A stretch of 5,495 nt of DNA from Candidatus Uhrbacteria bacterium RIFCSPHIGHO2_02_FULL_53_13 (lineage in GTDB: Bacteria; Patescibacteriota; Patescibacteriia; UBA9934; UBA11717), in NCBI GenBank assembly GCA_001791035.1, contig MGDX01000018.1, forward strand, positions 74,362 to 79,856. Direction: 5' to 3'. The position numbers and the translations under genes are program-made. Of the stretch, positions 1 to 5,402 are shown piece after piece (the stretch's first letter is position 1; each line of letters begins with the position of its first letter). Under the pieces are notes generated by a model. That model did no database searches and was not told the origin of the DNA. It saw only the letters and a list, made by a program, of their open reading frames with translations.

Positions 1-582
1 AATAACTTTGGTGATAAAACGGCTCTGAAGGGATTTGCCAAAGCGATGGAAGACTTCGGCTTGTCTGAATCGTTACTGCAGGAACAGTCGGCGACCGTGC
101 GCGCTTTGCAATCAGAAACAGACCCTGAACGCCGCGCACAACTGCATTCACAATTGCGCTTTGAGTCGGATCGCGCCACGTTTCAAGTCGGAGAACGTGA
201 ATCAACTGCTTTGCCAGATGAGCGCGAAGATGAATTGAAAGCCGTCTTGGAACGTTTTGAACAATTTGAACTTGACACCGTGCGTTTGGAAATTCGACAA
301 TCGTTCAAACGAATCACAGACACGGCTCCCGAAGATCGCACGACGGAAATGGCAGTGACCGTAAGCAACGAACTTAGGGCACTTTTTGAGCTTGACGATG
401 AAGGAGCAAAATCACTTGATATACTGGCACAGCGTCTAAACGACGGCATTGGCGACAATGCAGAAGTATCCGCCATTAAAGATGAAGTAAAACGCTTCAA
501 ATCAAAATCCGAGAATGAACGTCTTCGAAAATATGAAGAGGCGGCGGCTCCTGCTCAAAAGACCGAACAACTTGCCGCCTAA
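1..582 (+). CDS. Unrecognised charged helical protein, C-terminal part (5' end outside window)
   Basis: The reading frame is open from the first base, so 193 residues of the C-terminal part are visible and the true start probably lies upstream. An ATG at 46 is the first in-frame ATG, but the preceding codons read NNFGDKTALKGFAKA, which continues the same helical, charged style; I therefore treat the gene as truncated by the window. The visible part is rich in Glu, Arg, Lys, Gln and Leu, has no hydrophobic segment and no cysteine, and looks predominantly alpha-helical with likely coiled-coil stretches. It ends in a low-complexity tail (AAAPAQKTEQLAA), typical of a flexible C-terminus. No family or catalytic motif is recognised. 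The next gene starts 9 bases after the TAA stop on the same strand, so the two are probably co-transcribed. The product is likely cytoplasmic or the soluble end of a larger protein; its function is unknown. Confidence 0.75.
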   Translation, partial: NNFGDKTALKGFAKAMEDFGLSESLLQEQSATVRALQSETDPERRAQLHSQLRFESDRATFQVGERESTALPDEREDELKAVLERFEQFELDTVRLEIRQSFKRITDTAPEDRTTEMAVTVSNELRALFELDDEGAKSLDILAQRLNDGIGDNAEVSAIKDEVKRFKSKSENERLRKYEEAAAPAQKTEQLAA

Positions 583-591
583 TCATGCCGT

Positions 592-1059
592 ATGATTGAT
601 GAACACCAAATTTTGGATCAAGAACCGCGCGAAAAATGGCGTCGCGAGATTGACGCTTACCACGCATTATTAGATTTGGTGCGCAACATTCCCGACCTCT
701 CGCGAGTGGAACAACATGCGCTCGCGTTTATCATTGAGGATCTGCGCCAACACGCGCCGGAGCATTGGGAAGAAGAGGCGGCGGCGCTCACAGGGACGCT
801 CCGAAGGACCAAGGAAAGCGAGGGAGCGACAGGATTAACTTGGGCGTTAGCTCAAGAGTTCGCACGGCGTTACGATGCGACGCTGGCACAGCTTCAACTC
901 CAAGAGCAGAAATCGGTGCGTCAAGAAAATTTGGATATTTTGCGAACAAGACTTGCGAGCGATTTGGAAACATTGAAAACCGCCAATCAAGAAGGTCGGC
1001 GTGTCCCGATTGGAAGCGTTGTCCTAGAACACGTACCACCGTGGTTTCAATACGTCTAA
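592..1059 (+). CDS. Unrecognised 155-residue soluble helical protein
   Basis: This is a complete short gene. ATG 592 is the first possible start, because an in-frame TAA (the stop of the previous gene) lies only three codons upstream. There is no convincing Shine-Dalgarno sequence, so translation may depend on coupling to the upstream gene. The protein is acidic and helical. Residues about 12-60 have amphipathic helices with several Trp, Tyr and His residues (EKWRREIDAYHALLDLV), and residues about 84-132 have a coiled-coil-like heptad pattern rich in Leu, Gln, Glu and Arg. It ends in a hydrophobic aromatic tail (VLEHVPPWFQYV). There are no membrane segments, signal peptide or cysteines. I do not recognise a family. 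The close spacing to the preceding gene suggests shared expression and perhaps a joint function; this is inference. Confidence 0.7.
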   Translation: MIDEHQILDQEPREKWRREIDAYHALLDLVRNIPDLSRVEQHALAFIIEDLRQHAPEHWEEEAAALTGTLRRTKESEGATGLTWALAQEFARRYDATLAQLQLQEQKSVRQENLDILRTRLASDLETLKTANQEGRRVPIGSVVLEHVPPWFQYV

Positions 1060-1070
1060 CCCCCGAATCT

Positions 1071-1104
1071 GTGCGAGTGATATACTGCAACGTATTACAC
1101 GCAC
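1071..1104. promoter_or_regulatory. Interrupted palindrome overlapping a putative promoter, operator-like
   Basis: The arms GTGCGAGTGATA (1071-1082) and TATTACACGCAC (1093-1104) are inverted copies matching at 10 of 12 positions, separated by 10 bases. The right arm ends directly before the ATG of the membrane protein gene at 1105. The putative -10 box lies across the left arm and spacer. Transcription from it would start inside the right arm, so the symmetry would act in the DNA, as a binding site for a dimeric regulator, rather than as an RNA hairpin. No regulator gene is visible nearby. Confidence 0.4.
1078..1086 (+). promoter_or_regulatory. Putative extended -10 promoter of the membrane protein gene
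   Basis: TG-A-TATACT matches an extended -10 element, with 5 of 6 bases of TATAAT plus the upstream TG. At a 17-base spacing the -35 position reads TAACCC, which is poor, but extended -10 promoters often lack a good -35. The expected start near 1093 gives a leader of only about 12 bases without a Shine-Dalgarno sequence. The same TATACTGCA string recurs upstream of the Hsp20 gene, which supports it as a promoter element in this genome. Confidence 0.4.
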
Positions 1105-1944
1105 ATGAAATACATTTCCGCAACCAAAGGCGCTCTCATCACTCTCCCGCTGTTTACGATTCTGGTATTGCTTGATCCGGTGCGCATCGATTTGCCGAGC
1201 GTGGAAATTATTTTGACCATCAGTACATTCCTCTTCGCTATCATGTCCGGATTTTACATTTCGCGGCTCGACACACGCTACGACCAACTTCGCAGTCTCG
1301 TGGCCAGTGAAGATGCACACATCTTGTCGCTCTACAAAATCGCTCAACTGTTTGGAGCACCGTTTGCAAAACGCATCGCCAATCACATTGATCTCTATCT
1401 CATCAGGAGTTACGACTTTCCCATTTCACACTACGCCTACAAGAACACGGCACAACACTACTTGGCTCTGTGGGATGAAGCACGAACCATAAAAAGCCAA
1501 CAACCTCAAACGGCTTATCAGAACTTTCTTGGGTTGCTTGCCAACATGGAGCACGAGCGCAATACCAGTTCCACCGTCGCCGCCGAGCGCCTATCCATCG
1601 CACAATGGGCTATGTTGATACTCTTGGCCATCAATATCCTCGTCAGCATGTTCGGCCTCCTGACACCCAATTGGTACATTCAACTGTCCATTATCTTGTT
1701 CGCCAGCATTTTGGTCCTGATCATTCTGCTCATTCGCGATTTGCAAAATCTTATGATTGGACAAACAGCTCTCTTGGAAGAGTCGGGACAAGAGGTGCTG
1801 GAGTTCATCGGAAAAAAGCGCTATTACCAACAGGTCTTTCTCGACAATGGCATGTCCCGTGTGCCAAGCCATGTGAAGGAGTATCGCCTCGGTATACACG
1901 AGCCCGGCGCCAAAAAAATCAAGATCAAGGTAGTAAAAAATTGA
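1105..1944 (+). CDS. Four-helix integral membrane protein, possibly DUF4239/bestrophin-like
   Basis: The 279-residue protein has two hydrophobic helices near the N-terminus (about residues 8-23 and 34-52), a helical soluble section of about 110 residues, a second pair of helices (about 167-186 and 191-211), and a soluble C-terminal region ending in a Lys-rich tail (KKIKIKVVKN). The two helical hairpins flanking a central helical domain, together with the post-helix segment YISRLDTRYDQLRSLVASEDAHILSLYKIA, resemble the layout of DUF4239 (bestrophin-like) proteins; this is a topology-level resemblance, not a firm assignment. With both hairpins in the membrane, the termini and central domain would lie on the same side, by the positive-inside rule probably the cytoplasm. 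ATG 1105 follows directly after the palindromic promoter region, and no Shine-Dalgarno sequence is present. If the family call is right, a channel-like role is possible; otherwise the function is unknown. Confidence 0.75.
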   Translation: MKYISATKGALITLPLFTILVLLDPVRIDLPSVEIILTISTFLFAIMSGFYISRLDTRYDQLRSLVASEDAHILSLYKIAQLFGAPFAKRIANHIDLYLIRSYDFPISHYAYKNTAQHYLALWDEARTIKSQQPQTAYQNFLGLLANMEHERNTSSTVAAERLSIAQWAMLILLAINILVSMFGLLTPNWYIQLSIILFASILVLIILLIRDLQNLMIGQTALLEESGQEVLEFIGKKRYYQQVFLDNGMSRVPSHVKEYRLGIHEPGAKKIKIKVVKN

Positions 1945-1956
1945 AATCCATTCCGG

Positions 1957-1962
1957 TATACT
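1957..1962 (+). promoter_or_regulatory. Putative -10 box of the Hsp20 gene, placed for a leaderless transcript
   Basis: TATACT (5 of 6 to TATAAT) ends six bases before the ATG at 1969, so a start seven bases downstream of the box would fall on the A of the start codon. No Shine-Dalgarno sequence lies before this ATG, as expected for a leaderless mRNA. A -35 box is not evident: TTGAAA at 1941-1946 is only 10 bases upstream, too close, and the correctly spaced hexamer is A-rich. The context TATACTGCACGC resembles TATACTGCAACG at 1081-1092. Confidence 0.35.
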
Positions 1963-1968
1963 GCACGC

Positions 1969-2346
1969 ATGCAAACACACATTGACACACATCCAATCGA
2001 CGACCTTTTCGCCGACACCATCGAGGGCCAGCTCGCCATCGACGTGTATGAAACCGACAGCGACATCGTGGTGCAATCGGCGATCGCCGGAGTCGCGCCC
2101 GAAGATTTGGAAGTGTTTATCAATCCCGACATGGTGACCATTCGCGGATCGCGCAAACAAGAACGGCGGCAACAGGATGCACAAGTGCACATTCAAGAAT
2201 GTTTTTGGGGGTCGTTTTCGCGCAGTGTGATTTTACCGTGCCATGTGCAATCCGATCGCGCGGATGCACAGCTCAAAAACGGCGTGCTCACCGTGACAAT
2301 GCCCAAACAGCAAAACACGGAACGCCGGATCAATGTCATCGGATAG
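1969..2346 (+). CDS. hsp20: Hsp20/alpha-crystallin family small heat shock protein
   Basis: Small heat shock proteins are ATP-independent holdases that bind unfolding proteins in the cytoplasm and keep them refoldable or degradable by ATP-driven machines. At 125 residues this is a compact member. The short N-terminal arm covers residues 1-19. The alpha-crystallin domain follows, about residues 20-113, with the typical opening IDVYETDSDIVVQSAIAGV, the PEDLEVFINPDMVTIRG strands, an ECFWGSFSRSVILP segment matching the family's conserved G-x-F-x-R-x-x-x-LP motif, and the signature LKNGVLTVTMPK at 102-113. The tail carries INV (121-123), matching the I-x-I/V motif that bridges dimers into oligomers. 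No CIRCE element is seen; the gene appears to have its own -10 box. It leads directly into the two downstream genes (3-base gap), so the holdase may be co-expressed with the envelope protein. Assignment to the family is firm. Confidence 0.95.
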   Translation: MQTHIDTHPIDDLFADTIEGQLAIDVYETDSDIVVQSAIAGVAPEDLEVFINPDMVTIRGSRKQERRQQDAQVHIQECFWGSFSRSVILPCHVQSDRADAQLKNGVLTVTMPKQQNTERRINVIG

Positions 2347-2349
2347 GAT

Positions 2350-2568
2350 ATGGAACAGGCCATCGAAGGCATTGTGAAATCCGTTGAAGGTCCTGTTGCG
2401 ATCATAGAAGTCGGCGAACAGAAAATCGCGTGGCCCATAGCTCACCTTCCACAAGTAAAGCCAGGCGACACGGTATATCTTTTAGCGCTTTCAAGCGATG
2501 ACATGGAAGAAGAACGCGCCGCCATTGCCAAAACGCTTCTCAATGACGTGCTTTCCGGATCCACATGA
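2350..2568 (+). CDS. Small DUF3006-like protein
   Basis: The 72-residue acidic protein has no signal peptide, membrane segment or cysteine. The first ~45 residues look like a small beta-barrel: IEGIVKSVEGPVAIIEVGEQKIAWPIAHLP followed by VKPGDTVYLL. This order (strand, acidic turn, hydrophobic strand, 'P..LP', 'GD.V') resembles DUF3006 proteins, which are small, uncharacterised and widespread in Firmicutes and related genomes. The remaining residues, about 50-69, form an amphipathic helix (DMEEERAAIAKTLLNDVL). The start is three bases after the Hsp20 stop, with GGA at 2341-2343 as a possible weak ribosome site. The TGA stop overlaps the next gene's ATG in ATGA, indicating translational coupling to the VanW protein. 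A role linked to that envelope protein is plausible but unproven; the family call rests on pattern recognition only. Confidence 0.7.
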   Translation: MEQAIEGIVKSVEGPVAIIEVGEQKIAWPIAHLPQVKPGDTVYLLALSSDDMEEERAAIAKTLLNDVLSGST

Positions 2569-4586
2569 CTCTCCAACCCATCAACAAAAAAACCATCGCT
2601 ATCATCGTCCTCTCCGTAGCCGTTGCGGTTTTGGTGCTCGCGGCATTTGGCACGGCCTACGTGTACGCGTATTCCGGAAAAGTGTATCCGCGCGTGAACG
2701 TAGGGTCGTTTCCCGTTTCCGGATTGACGGTGGAAGAAGCGCGCACGCTCCTCAATGCGCACGCCGATCGCATGTTGGAAGCCGGGCTCACCGTGGCGGT
2801 CAGCGAACGCACCGAGACAATTCCGTTGCGCTATGTGTCGCTCAGCGATCCTGATTTGAGCAAAGACCTGGCGATTTTGTACATTGACGAAGCCGTGAAC
2901 GAAGCGTTTAGCGTCGGGCGCACGGGTTCTATCACCGATCGCGCGTTCGCTCTCCTGCGCGTCTCGACCGGCTCGGTACAAATTCCCATCCACTTGGAAT
3001 TGGACGAAGCGACGATCGAGCAAGAGCTCGCCACGCGATTTGAGTCATTCTACGATCCAGCCATCGAACCGTCATTTGCGTTTTCGCGCGACGAAGAAAC
3101 CGGCTGGAGTGTCGAGACGGTTCCGGGATCCTCTGGCCGCAGTTTCGATATGAAGCGCGCCATTGCGCAAACTGCGCAAAAGCTTTCCTCTCTGCAAGCG
3201 GCCAATATTGTTCTGGAGATTGTCGATCAATCGCCAAACGTGTCCGACGAAGAGGCGCGCGCACTTCACACCGAGGCGCTCGGCATATTGGAATTTGCGC
3301 CCTACGAGCTCGTGTACGATGGCGGAATATTTGACCGCTACGCGTACACGCTCACCGATGATCGTCTCGCGAAAATGCTCATGCCCATGCGAGTGGTAAA
3401 CGAGGCAGATAACTGGACTGGCACGCAAGTGGGGGTCAACGAAGCGTTCGATGCGTTTTTGGCAGAGATAGCAGAAGACATCAACATTGAACCGAAAAAC
3501 GCACGCTTTGCCGTGAGCGGCCCGCGCGTCACCGAGTTTGCGCCAAGTCACGAAGGGCGCGAGGTAAACGTGAAGCTTTTGCGCGAACGCATGGTCAGCG
3601 AACTGCGGTCGCGACCGCCCATGTGCCTGTTTCCGACACCGGACGGCGGCACACCAGATTGCGAGAACTTTGACGCGATTGAAATTCCCGTACAAACGAG
3701 CGAACCGAGCATTGCCACCGGCGAAGTCAATGACCTCGGTATTACCGAAATTTTGGGCGTTGGGACATCCAACTTCAAAGGGAGCCCGGCGAATCGTATC
3801 AAAAATATTCGCCACGGCGTTGACAAACTCAACGGTATTTTGATTGCTCCGGACGAAGAATTTTCTTTGCTCGCGGCTCTGCGACCGTTCACGATAGAGG
3901 ATGGATATTTGCCAGAACTCGTCATCAAAGGCGACGAAATAAAGCCCGAAGTTGCCGGCGGCTTATGCCAAATCGGCTCAACGACATTCCGCGCCGTCAT
4001 GAATTCCGGGCTTCCGGTAACGGCACGCCGCAATCACTCGCTTGTCGTGAGTTACTACAACGACCCAAGCAACGGTAATCCGGGGACGGACGCAACCATT
4101 TATGATCCCGCGCCGGATTTTCGATTCGTGAACGACACAGGAAACTATGTGCTGTTCACGACGAGCATGAACGCGGAAACGGGCGATTTGCGTTTTACGT
4201 TTTGGGGAACAAGCGATGGGCGCAAGGGATACTACTCGGCACCGGTGGTACACAGTTGGACCGGCGCCGGCGAAGCGCAAACGCGCTACACCACCGATTT
4301 GGCACCGGGTGTGCGGCGCTGTCAGAGTGCGTATCCTGGGGCCAATGCTTCATTCACCTACACCGTGGAGCGCCCAGGCGGCGAGCTCGAGCAGACGGTG
4401 TACGAGAGCCATTATCGCGCGCTGCCGGCGATTTGTTTGGAAGGCATAGAGGAAGGCCAGCTCGACGAGAATGGCAATCCCCTCATACCAAACGAGGATG
4501 GTGTCGTGACGGGTGACGCGGCGATTGAGAGCCCACCGGAGGACACAGCACTGGACGAGCCGCTACCGCTCGAAGTCGTTGACTAG
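2565..4586 (+). CDS. Membrane-anchored VanW-domain protein with putative peptidoglycan-binding and G5-like domains
   Basis: The 673-residue envelope protein has a Lys-flanked hydrophobic N-terminal helix (about 9-36) without a lipobox, acting as an uncleaved anchor or signal, so the rest should be outside the membrane. Residues 40-62 (YPRVNVGSFPVSGLTVEEARTLL) and a region about 230-335 resemble the PG_binding_4 repeats commonly found before VanW. The VanW domain spans about 408-540, with the motif GGLCQIGSTTF (465-475), RRNHS (488-492) and GTDATIYDP (507-515). Residues about 565-627 look like a G5-type beta domain, as often follows VanW, and the last ~45 residues are an acidic, Pro-rich tail. 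Two cysteine pairs (354/366 and 586/624) could be disulfides. VanW was named from vancomycin-resistance clusters, but its biochemical activity is unknown; no van resistance genes lie here, so the name does not imply resistance. The start is fixed by the ATGA overlap and by GGA at 2557-2559. A terminator follows 12 bases after the stop. Confidence 0.92.
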   Translation: MTLQPINKKTIAIIVLSVAVAVLVLAAFGTAYVYAYSGKVYPRVNVGSFPVSGLTVEEARTLLNAHADRMLEAGLTVAVSERTETIPLRYVSLSDPDLSKDLAILYIDEAVNEAFSVGRTGSITDRAFALLRVSTGSVQIPIHLELDEATIEQELATRFESFYDPAIEPSFAFSRDEETGWSVETVPGSSGRSFDMKRAIAQTAQKLSSLQAANIVLEIVDQSPNVSDEEARALHTEALGILEFAPYELVYDGGIFDRYAYTLTDDRLAKMLMPMRVVNEADNWTGTQVGVNEAFDAFLAEIAEDINIEPKNARFAVSGPRVTEFAPSHEGREVNVKLLRERMVSELRSRPPMCLFPTPDGGTPDCENFDAIEIPVQTSEPSIATGEVNDLGITEILGVGTSNFKGSPANRIKNIRHGVDKLNGILIAPDEEFSLLAALRPFTIEDGYLPELVIKGDEIKPEVAGGLCQIGSTTFRAVMNSGLPVTARRNHSLVVSYYNDPSNGNPGTDATIYDPAPDFRFVNDTGNYVLFTTSMNAETGDLRFTFWGTSDGRKGYYSAPVVHSWTGAGEAQTRYTTDLAPGVRRCQSAYPGANASFTYTVERPGGELEQTVYESHYRALPAICLEGIEEGQLDENGNPLIPNEDGVVTGDAAIESPPEDTALDEPLPLEVVD

Positions 4587-4594
4587 AATAAACT

Positions 4595-4750
4595 GAAAAG
4601 CCCCCTAAGGGGCTCTTTGGTTTTCGAACGGTCATCCGAACGGGCCAGCGTACAAGAAGACGAACAGTACATGGAGTGGTCGAGCCGGAGCCAAAACAAT
4701 CCACGAAGTCGCCTCCATGCTTGTCGTGCACGCTGGCCTGTATGGACGAC
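4595..4750 (-). ncRNA. Candidate structured small RNA, about 155 nt, family unknown
   Basis: The gap between the convergent VanW and clpP genes has the layout of an independent small RNA gene on the - strand: promoter (4756-4784), expected start near 4750, and intrinsic terminator (stem 4614-4599). Between them the transcript can fold into a rod. GGCCAGCGU (4738-4730) pairs perfectly with ACGCUGGCC (4651-4643). Inside it, ACGA (4727-4724) pairs with UCGU (4663-4660), and CAUGGAG (4719-4713) pairs with CUCCAUG (4676-4670). These leave internal loops and a terminal region of about 36 nt. CCGTTCG occurs twice just after the rod. A - strand frame with a GTG start at 4731 crosses the terminator into antisense of the VanW gene and looks non-coding. 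The rod plus terminator loosely recalls 6S-like RNAs, but I see no sequence signature of 6S, SRP RNA, tmRNA or RNase P. Existence is moderately supported; function is unknown. Confidence 0.4.
4599..4614. terminator. Bidirectional intrinsic terminator
   Basis: A perfect 6-bp stem, AGCCCC (4599-4604) with GGGGCT (4609-4614), encloses a 4-base CTAA loop. On the + strand it begins 12 bases after the VanW stop and is followed by CTTTGGTTTT. On the - strand the stem is followed by TTTCAGTTTATT, so it can also end transcription coming from the clpP side, including the candidate small RNA. Flanking A and T runs can extend the stem with a bulge. Confidence 0.85.
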
Positions 4751-4755
4751 TCGTT

Positions 4756-4784
4756 ACACTATCAAGATCCGCGAATCTTGTCAA
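4756..4784 (-). promoter_or_regulatory. Strong promoter with operator-like palindrome in its spacer
   Basis: Read on the - strand, TTGACA (4784-4779) is a perfect -35 box. A 17-base spacer leads to TAGTGT (4761-4756), a weaker -10 that is preceded by TG at the extended -10 position (4764-4763). The spacer contains CAAGATTCGCGGATCTTG (4780-4763), an 18-base near-palindrome symmetric at 16 of 18 positions, which just touches both promoter boxes. The promoter starts 29 bases beyond the clpP stop and points into the candidate small RNA. The palindrome is not a good clpP terminator because no T-run follows it. Repression by a dimeric regulator bound over the spacer is a reasonable inference. Confidence 0.5.
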
Positions 4785-4812
4785 GTCTTGGCCCAAATTA
4801 CAGAACGCAAAA

Positions 4813-5391
4813 TCACCCAATAATCTTGTCGATAAGCCCGTATTTCTTCGCATCAGCCGCAGACATGAAATGATCGCGTTCCGTATCGTCCGTAACTTTT
4901 TTCAACGGTTGCCCTGTATTTTTGGCCAAGATTCTGTTGAGATCTTCCTTCATTTTCAATATGCGTTCAGCATGAATTTTGATGTCCGTGGCTTGCCCTT
5001 GCGCTCCGCCGAGCACCTGATGAATCATAATTTCCGCGTTCGGCAATGCGAGCCGCTTTCCTTTAGCTCCCGATGAGAGCAAAAATGCTCCCATCGACGC
5101 CGCCATGCCAATGCATATAGTTGACACATCCGGCTTGATGTAGTTCATCGTGTCGTACACCGCGAGCCCCGACGTCACGCTTCCGCCCGGCGAGTTGATG
5201 TATAGCTTAATGTCTTTCGTTTTATCCTGACTCTCCAAAAACAGCATCTGCGCAATCACGGTGTTAGCAACGGCGTCGTCAATCGGGCCGCCAAGAAAAA
5301 TAATGCGATCTTTGAGCAATCGGGAGTAAATATCATAAGCGCGTTCGCCGTGCGACGTTTTTTCTATAACAGTGGGAATGAGGTAGGACAT
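4813..5391 (-). CDS. clpP: ATP-dependent Clp protease proteolytic subunit ClpP
   Basis: ClpP forms a barrel of two stacked heptamers in the cytoplasm. With an unfoldase such as ClpX, ClpA or ClpC it degrades tagged, damaged or regulatory proteins. The 192-residue length is normal for the family. The serine protease triad is intact: Ser99 in GMAASMG, His124 in MIHQ, and Asp173 in DTERDHFMS. Other hallmarks are YINSPGGSV (64-72), the GGAQGQATDIKIHAERILK handle region (128-146), and the closing SAADAKKYGLIDKII. The usual Pro of MIHQP is Val here, a variation outside the triad. The start MSYLIPTVIEKT fits the family's N-terminus with no or a very short propeptide. No Shine-Dalgarno sequence is evident. 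Unlike many bacteria, neither tig upstream nor clpX downstream is adjacent: a candidate RNA gene and convergent operon follow it. The start is preceded by a tandem repeat only 11 bases upstream, so its promoter lies in or beyond the repeat. Confidence 0.97.
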   Translation of the reverse strand: MSYLIPTVIEKTSHGERAYDIYSRLLKDRIIFLGGPIDDAVANTVIAQMLFLESQDKTKDIKLYINSPGGSVTSGLAVYDTMNYIKPDVSTICIGMAASMGAFLLSSGAKGKRLALPNAEIMIHQVLGGAQGQATDIKIHAERILKMKEDLNRILAKNTGQPLKKVTDDTERDHFMSAADAKKYGLIDKIIG

Positions 5392-5402
5392 AATAATGGA
5401 AA

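Noticed and set aside
580..594. Possible single gene broken by the TAA between the first two + strand proteins, which share a frame.
   Set aside because: The first protein ends in a typical flexible Ala/Gln-rich tail and the second begins with an ATG three codons later. There is no homology to show that they were one protein.
1941..1962. TTGAAA at 1941-1946 as the -35 box of the Hsp20 promoter.
   Set aside because: The spacer to TATACT is only 10 bases, far below the usable 16-18.
1945..1968. Heat-shock control element (CIRCE or an RNA thermometer) before the Hsp20 gene.
   Set aside because: Only 24 bases separate the genes. There is no TTAGCACTC/GAGTGCTAA inverted repeat and no leader long enough for a thermometer hairpin.
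1942..1971. The membrane protein stop TGA is in frame with the Hsp20 ATG, raising the idea of TGA recoded to glycine and a fusion protein.
   Set aside because: ClpP ends at TGA exactly where the family normally ends, the 72-residue gene ends at TGA in an ATGA overlap, and no gene has an internal TGA. The shared frame is coincidental.
2565..4586. Vancomycin-resistance determinant, suggested by the VanW domain.
   Set aside because: No vanHAX-type ligase, dehydrogenase or dipeptidase genes are present. VanW-domain proteins are widespread without resistance.
4621..4645. GTTCGAAAACC on the - strand looks like a tRNA T-loop.
   Set aside because: The flanking bases do not form a T stem, and no acceptor, D or anticodon arms can be placed around it.
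4483..4731. 82-residue - strand frame opening with GTG at 4731 in the region of the candidate small RNA.
   Set aside because: It runs through the terminator hairpin and into antisense of the VanW gene, has no ribosome site, and its sequence looks like an out-of-frame translation.
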